From positions 62,001-126,000 of the forward strand of contig JBBELK010000164.1 of the NCBI GenBank assembly GCA_037783545.1: DNA of 64,000 bases. The letters are read 5' to 3'. Position numbers and translations under genes: made by a program. The stretch comes from Henricia sp. BOLD:AAB3569 (lineage: Eukaryota > Echinodermata > Asteroidea > Spinulosida > Echinasteridae). The notes beneath the pieces were generated by a model. It was not told the DNA's origin and made no database searches. It saw only the letters and a list, made by a program, of their open reading frames with translations. Shown piece after piece: positions 58,893 to 64,000 of the stretch (positions within the stretch are counted from its first letter, which is position 1; the number at the start of each line of letters is the position of its first letter).

Positions 58893-60550
58893 GTTGGTCA
58901 GTAGTGTGCTGTCCGGTCGTGCGAGTATCGCATGTCCCGTTCACCGGCAAAATGTTTCGTTACAATAAATATACATGTAGGTTCACTTACTGGATTATGG
59001 GCGTCACCATGGAAATCCACATATGCGTATCGTGTAAATGGAATTACGCGTATAAGCGAACAGTTAATCATTAACATACATGTTTGGTATAGGGGACGTA
59101 AGCGAAGTGTGACGGTACATGTATGTCCTCCCGTGTCCCTATTACATGTATGACAGTTCTCTGCATCTGCCTCAGATAAGCTCGCGGACTTTGTTCCTAC
59201 ATACAGAGTCTAATCACTTACTTAGGATTCAACTAAAGTAATTTTTTTTTTTATTAAACCGAGGTCGTAAAGAATAAACAAGAAGGAGCAGTCGGGGCCT
59301 TTTATAGTGACGATCCACATCGTGATGTACACAGCGTAGTGCTTCGTGTTAATTGTAACAGCGCCCTCTTGTGTAGAAAGGGATTCCTCTACTCTATATT
59401 TGCAAATTTATGTAGGCCTACTGATATCGTAATAGCTTTCTCATTTATTTAGTTATTCCAGTACACAGAACTTAACTAAACGATTAGATAAGACGTTTCC
59501 TTTGGGTCCTGCAAACATAAATACAGTAGGTACATTACAATTGAAAACCCAAAACTTCAAGTACACGGTATAGACCGTATCGAATAGCCGCCATTTCGTA
59601 GAGCAGTTTCTTTGTTCCTTGAGGACATGTATGCATATGCGCGCATGGTTGCACATATCTATTTTTAAAGTTAGCTCGACGACGAGGAATTTCGCAATCG
59701 TTAATTTGCATAAACCTCCAGGAATTTCTGGATAATTATGCCAAACATGGCGGCGTGTGTACCCGTCCTTACGACGAATGGGAAGTAAATATGAGGACAG
59801 GGAACCAGTCTAGTTAGGAGTCTGTAAATGACTACTGTCTGCTGCCACCAATAGTTTACAAAGCATCGGTTAGTTTTCTGTCGACAGTGTATACACACAT
59901 GGTATAGAGATGTACGAGAGGTGCGTCTCCGAGGAACGAATGTGTGCTATAGGAGTATAGTAACCGTTCCGATCAAAACGGATTCAGTTATCATGGATTC
60001 GTGTAAAAGTGGTATCTAGCCACAACTACACGCCATTGCATGTAACAAAAAAAAAACTTAATTAAAAGCCAGCCTTGGATCGTGGTCGTCCATAAACTAA
60101 AGTTGTCTCTGAGGGCGCTGATAAGGTGATATGTGCATGCAGGCTGTACTATTACAGATTATTATCGCTGCTAACTATAGTGACGAAGCAATTGTATCGT
60201 ATTGACATGATGTGATATTGACTTTATTGTACACCAACCGATGGCATTGTACGTTGCTCTTTGCATTTCGTCTTTTGAGAGGGATCATGCGTTTTGTGAG
60301 TGTCAAAATCGTGGTGAACCGCTGTTTTTGTGTTACTGTAAATGACATTTCCCCTGTGTTTTTTCCTGGATTGACTGGTTACATTCCTGTTAATCACATA
60401 AGCTGCATCATTGAAACTCAATCTGCCAGCCCGAATCAAGTAAAAGGAACCGAGCTGTAATTTGATAACTTAAAATATAAAACTGAACTACATCCTCGCA
60501 AGTGAGGTGCGTTTTGTTGCTATATTTTGGTATTCACGGGTTTTAAGCTA
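58893..60550. other. Region between the two divergent GPCR genes, part 1
   Basis: Holds the GPCR1 5' flank. A partial ATAGACC-family end (TAGACCGTATCGAATAGCCG) is at 59571, and an AGGGAACCAGTCTAG repeat end at 59799. No other coding sequence recognised. Confidence 0.4.
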
Positions 60551-60735
60551 CACTGAAAAATCGCCTGGGTTATTTTAACCCAGGGATAGGGTGAAAAATG
60601 CAACTACTCAAATGTTGGGTTGTTTATACCCGTTAATTTGGTGTAAAGCACGTGTAGAAATGACCCAAAATTTGGGTAGTTGCATTTTTTACCCTATCCC
60701 CGGGTTAAAATAACCCAGGCGATTTTTCAGTGAGG
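60551..60735. mobile_element. Palindromic MITE with CACTGAAAAATCGCC termini
   Basis: CACTGAAAAATCGCCTGGGT at the left pairs with ACCCAGGCGATTTTTCAGTG at the right; ATAGGGTGAAAAATGCAACT/AGTTGCATTTTTTACCCTAT pairs inside. About 180 bp, no coding content. Confidence 0.75.
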
Positions 60736-62378
60736 ATTAATTTGCTCACTCGGACAAACAGCGCTCCCCATTGGCTAACGAGCTACAATTGTTAATACAT
60801 TTGATTTGCTGAAGACGACAACCATAAAGATGCACCTTGCTATTGATACAAAAATCAAAGAGATAATTTTTGTAAGCAGGGCTTCCAAGTACTTGCGTAA
60901 CCTTTTTAACTGCCCCAGAAATCATATTGTTTTCCGATGTTATTTTTAGAAATACATTAATTAAAGTCGTTAATCAACATTCGTGCTTTTAGACCTGTCA
61001 GTCGTGAGCTTTGTTCGACGAATTTTGTATTAGCTTTATACAAATGAAGTTGGGCGAAATTTGTGAGGGAAATTGAGTTTGCGCCCTTTTTCTTCGTCCT
61101 GCCGCCCGGGTAATTTAATTGGATTTTATTTTGGCCTTTTAGTGTAATTCCCTCCACGAACGCGCAATCTGTTTTATGATTGATCGATGTTTACCCATGC
61201 AATCAGCTGGTGTTATATTAAGCGGACGAAAATGGATCTCTTCTCTGATTTCGGATCTAAAATGCATATTGCTTTAAATGTCCACTTCAGCTGTTATAGT
61301 ATAGATTTGATTCTTGCAATAACGTTGACCTTCTTACTTTGGAAAGCTATTAACATTTTTGGTTGTTTTGACCCTGTACGTTTTATCTCTGATTTGGCAT
61401 TCATTTTTCTGTAGATCAAATCATTTGATGCTTGTTGCAAAAAGGAACGTGACATGTTGTCTATACTGTTTATTCTAAAGTACGTTGCCATGTGTATAGT
61501 TCTCAGTCCTGGTATTGGATAGCGCAGTATGACATACCATAAGTCAAAAGTACAGAATGAAATTGTTGAATTAAGTGGTATGATAAACTCTCATTAATTT
61601 TTCTCGATGACCATGCGCCAGTCACATCGTGTGCTCCCTGAGCCCAAACATTTGCTATGTCCAGAACGGAAACACCAGAAGATGTTCTCCTAATGTTTCT
61701 TGTCAACACTTAAAGCGAAACCAAACCCGCTTTGAGCTCGTGTCGGCATTTCAACCGCTGCGTGATCGATGTAGTTTACTATCGCCACAGAGCGTATACC
61801 GTTTTCTGCACATTACGCTGGTGCCAAGGAGGTTGTTCTAGTCGTTCTCGCCCGCGTACAAAGTACACATCGTCTGTCGGACTACTCGCGGCGTATCCTC
61901 TCAATTGGATGGCCGCTTTATTAATCATTTACCCTGATTGAATTAAACTGGTTGGTAGGACAATCTAAGCTGATGCGTAGTGAGAGTGTTTTGTCGTCAT
62001 TGAGTCAAACGGGCCTAACCGAGTCGGAAGGAGGACTTCGTGGTTTTGCAGACGAGGATTTGGCAGTGGAATCTGTTGTTAAAGTTTGTAGAGAGGAGGA
62101 TATACAACGTTTAACATTTTAGCATCTTTTCTGGACTTGTTCACCTCGTCAGGAAACACTTGTACATGTACTTGTTTTTAGGGGCACTCGTCAAAGAGCG
62201 GTCGCTTCGTTCAGTATATTTATCTTGCAATTGCAGTGACTCTTCTGCAGTTTCTTAATTATGCCGATACTTGTTATCCAGATGATGAATAAAGAAGTGA
62301 TTGATGTATAAGACAAAACCAGCTTCAGGTGCGTCTCTTGGAAGTTTTCTTTTGTCGTTAAGTTCATTCGTATAACTG
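60736..62378. other. Region between the two divergent GPCR genes, part 2
   Basis: 5' flank of GPCR2. Nothing recognised beyond AT-rich DNA and frames under 95 codons. Confidence 0.4.
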
Positions 62379-62940
62379 ATGGAGAACGAGACGCTACTTT
62401 GCAACGGTTCCAATACGCTGAACGTCTCTGCCGACGAAGACGCCGCACGCTCTCTCTTTTACGACACATTAGACCGTGTAGTCATTGTGTGCATTCTACC
62501 ACTCATAGCTGCAGTGGGACTCTGTACCAACTTATCCTTCCTGTTTGTTGTCATACGCGTGCCCCGTATGCGAACAGTGACCAACATGTACCTCGTTCAA
62601 CTCGCAATCGCCGACCTGTTGTATCTCCTACTCACCGAAATTGAGAAGACCGTCTTCTACTCGGCGTCTCCTCTGGCCCTGGACATGACCGTGGCGGGAT
62701 TCGGCGGCAGCGTGGCCATCTATTTCTTCGTCCAACTCGTCCACACGGAAACCATGATCCTTGTGACGGCTGTAGCTCTGGAGAAGTACTACGCCATCTT
62801 CAAGCCGCTTCACTATAGAGTTCACCTGGGGCGAGGAAACCGCGGTCGAGCAGTCAAGATGAGCGTGGGTACCTGGGTACTAGCTTGCGTGGTGGTGAGC
62901 GTTGTGGGACCGTGGCTTAGCTCGTACGAGTCTACCTGTA

Positions 62941-62972
<32 letters not shown>

Positions 62973-63832
62973 TCTGGTATTCATACCAAGGATTCCTCAA
63001 TAGTGCTCATTGCACTGTCACTCGCAAGCGTGAGGAAACTCATGAAGAATTAGAATTATAAATGGCCAGAGACACCGGGGATGATCCCCCTTGCTCTTCA
63101 CGAAAGAATGCTCTGGGATCTTTAGAGTGCGTTTCCATATTACCTAACACACTGGACCAACGGCTTTACATCCCTTCCGAAGGATGGAGCAAGTGTGGTT
63201 GAGTGCCTTGCCCAAGGGCACAGGTACCGTAGCCGTGGGGAGGTTCGAACCTGCAACCCCAAGTTTTCACCTATGATTGCGAGTCAATGACCCAAACCGC
63301 TCGGCCACGGTACCCCGAGTTTGACAATGTGCCCGACCAAATGCACACCTTGATTGTGATTTTTGAGACAGTTACGAGGTACGAAATGGTGACGGTGCCC
63401 CAGAGAGATTCCTTGTGGTACACCATTACCTTTGTGGTCATCGCGTCGGCCAATGTGGTGCTGTTCGCGCGTATCGTCAAGGCTCTTAATCTGCGTATCA
63501 TGCCCATCGGTCCGCAGAACGCAGTCTTAGAAGCCCGCATTACGCGAACTCGAAACCAAGTCGCCTGGATGCTAGTTATTAACGGTGTAGTCTTTTTTGT
63601 CTTGATGGCTCCTCGGAAAATCTACGATCTCTCCAGAACCATTTCCATGAACGTAGGTAGTACAGAGCTTCTCGACTACCGTCAAAGATCGTACATATTC
63701 AACGTGTTCAGCATCTTGACGTATTTGAACTCAGTCGTAAACCCAATCGTGTACAGTGCTGTCAGTGTACGGTACCGCAGGGCGTTTCGGAGAGCATTCA
63801 CATTCAGGTGGAGACAATCGTTAAAGAAGTAA
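62379..63832 (+). pseudogene. Second TRH-receptor-like GPCR, interrupted by a SINE
   Basis: 62379-62942 encodes the N terminus with three possible N-glycosylation sites (NET, NGS, NVS), TM1 (GLCTNLSFLFVV), MRTVTN, TM2 (QLAIAD), TM3 ending EKYYAIFKPL (135-144) and TM4 to SSYESTC. An (ATT)n run plus a reverse-strand SINE (62943-63316) follows. 63317-63832 then resumes with FDNVPDQ, TM5, TM6 (INGVVFFVLMAP) and TM7 (NSVVNPIVY), stop 63830. The two parts are in different frames and the first hits a stop at 63051. No splice pair that removes the insert and keeps frame was found, so it is called a disrupted gene. Like GPCR1 it has Lys for the DRY arginine. Unlike GPCR1 it has Ser where Cys117 should be and no Cys pair before TM5. 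Confidence 0.75.
62943..63316 (-). mobile_element. tRNA-derived SINE with (AAT)n tail, inserted in GPCR2
   Basis: Minus strand: GGGGTACCGTGGCCGAGCGG (A box), GGGGTTGCAGGTTCGAACCT (B box), a tRNA-unrelated body with GGGCAAGGCACTCAACCACA, CTTGCTCCATCCTTCGGAAG and TAAAGCCGTTGGTCCAGTGT, and a 3' (AAT)n tail that appears as (ATT)n at 62943-62972. The insertion is in the second extracellular loop. A target duplication is not clear. Sister copy on the plus strand at 18965-19270. Confidence 0.8.
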
Positions 63833-63954
63833 CTGGAACTCAAGGACGGTGGAACCTAGTCCCTGTAGAAATCTCTTGCAAACGAAGCAAACCCTCATAA
63901 CGAAATGTCATGAACGTCAATTTGGAAAAGGTTATTTCGTCAAACATTGCTTAA

Positions 63955-64000
63955 AGGCACAGGCTCGTCAATGCGCGTGTGGGGCCAAATTCGTGCCACG
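63955..64000. mobile_element. Hairpin MITE, TTAA family, copy F (cut by window end)
   Basis: AGGCACAGGCTCGTCAATGC directly after TTAA (63951-63954), 120 bp past the GPCR2 stop. The right half lies outside the window. Confidence 0.75.

Noticed and set aside
1..64000. CRISPR array, bacterial operon, prophage or plasmid origin
   Set aside because: The sequence is intron-bearing animal DNA; repeats are transposons, not spaced direct-repeat arrays.

Overview
This is a window of animal nuclear DNA. Its protein-coding genes are split by spliceosomal introns (GT-AG, one GC-AG), lie tens of kilobases apart in AT-rich DNA, and are surrounded by tRNA-derived SINEs and many palindromic DNA transposons. 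The gene content (RPS12, an FBXO25/FBXO32-type F-box gene, OSER1, LAPTM4, NFYC, EOLA1, an ERICH1-like gene, two class A GPCRs) is bilaterian. Protein similarity to vertebrate orthologues, unusual GPCR paralogues and repetitive DNA of this style suggest an invertebrate deuterostome, most likely an echinoderm. That placement is inference; nothing here proves the species.

Layout. 1.2-7.4 kb (minus): five-exon RPS12, its introns holding a candidate C/D snoRNA, a SINE and a nest of three transposons. 10.0-17.9 kb (minus): a nine-exon F-box gene of the atrogin-1 family, with a 2.5-kb foldback transposon in intron 1. 20.7-22.0 kb (plus): two-exon OSER1. 23.7-24.4 kb (minus): decayed LINE 3' end. 25.1-32.6 kb (plus): seven-exon LAPTM4. 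35.5-42.8 kb (plus): NFYC, with a promoter-like cluster of CCAAT boxes and eight coding exons. 45.1-46.6 kb (minus): two-exon EOLA1-like ASCH gene. 51.2-52.2 kb: a 544-bp perfect or nearly perfect tandem duplication. 52.5-53.7 kb (plus): partial ERICH1-like gene with an in-frame stop. 57.8-58.9 kb (minus) and 62.4-63.8 kb (plus): two paralogous rhodopsin-like GPCRs in divergent orientation, the second interrupted by a SINE.

The genes do not form a pathway. They are unrelated housekeeping and regulatory genes: translation (RPS12), ubiquitin ligation (F-box), stress response (OSER1), lysosomal membrane sorting (LAPTM4), CCAAT-box transcription (NFYC), an ASCH-domain protein and peptide-type receptors. 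The most distinctive content is the mobile DNA: two long foldback elements, one with a preserved uninterrupted relative 2.6 kb away that reveals the insertion junction; six copies of a hairpin MITE family always bounded by TTAA; and several two-level insertions that date one another. All intron-exon models were built by hand from splice signals, reading phase and remembered family motifs; coding lengths close exactly in frame for RPS12 (144 aa), the F-box gene (388 aa), OSER1 (353 aa), LAPTM4 (236 aa), NFYC (301 aa) and EOLA1 (205 aa).
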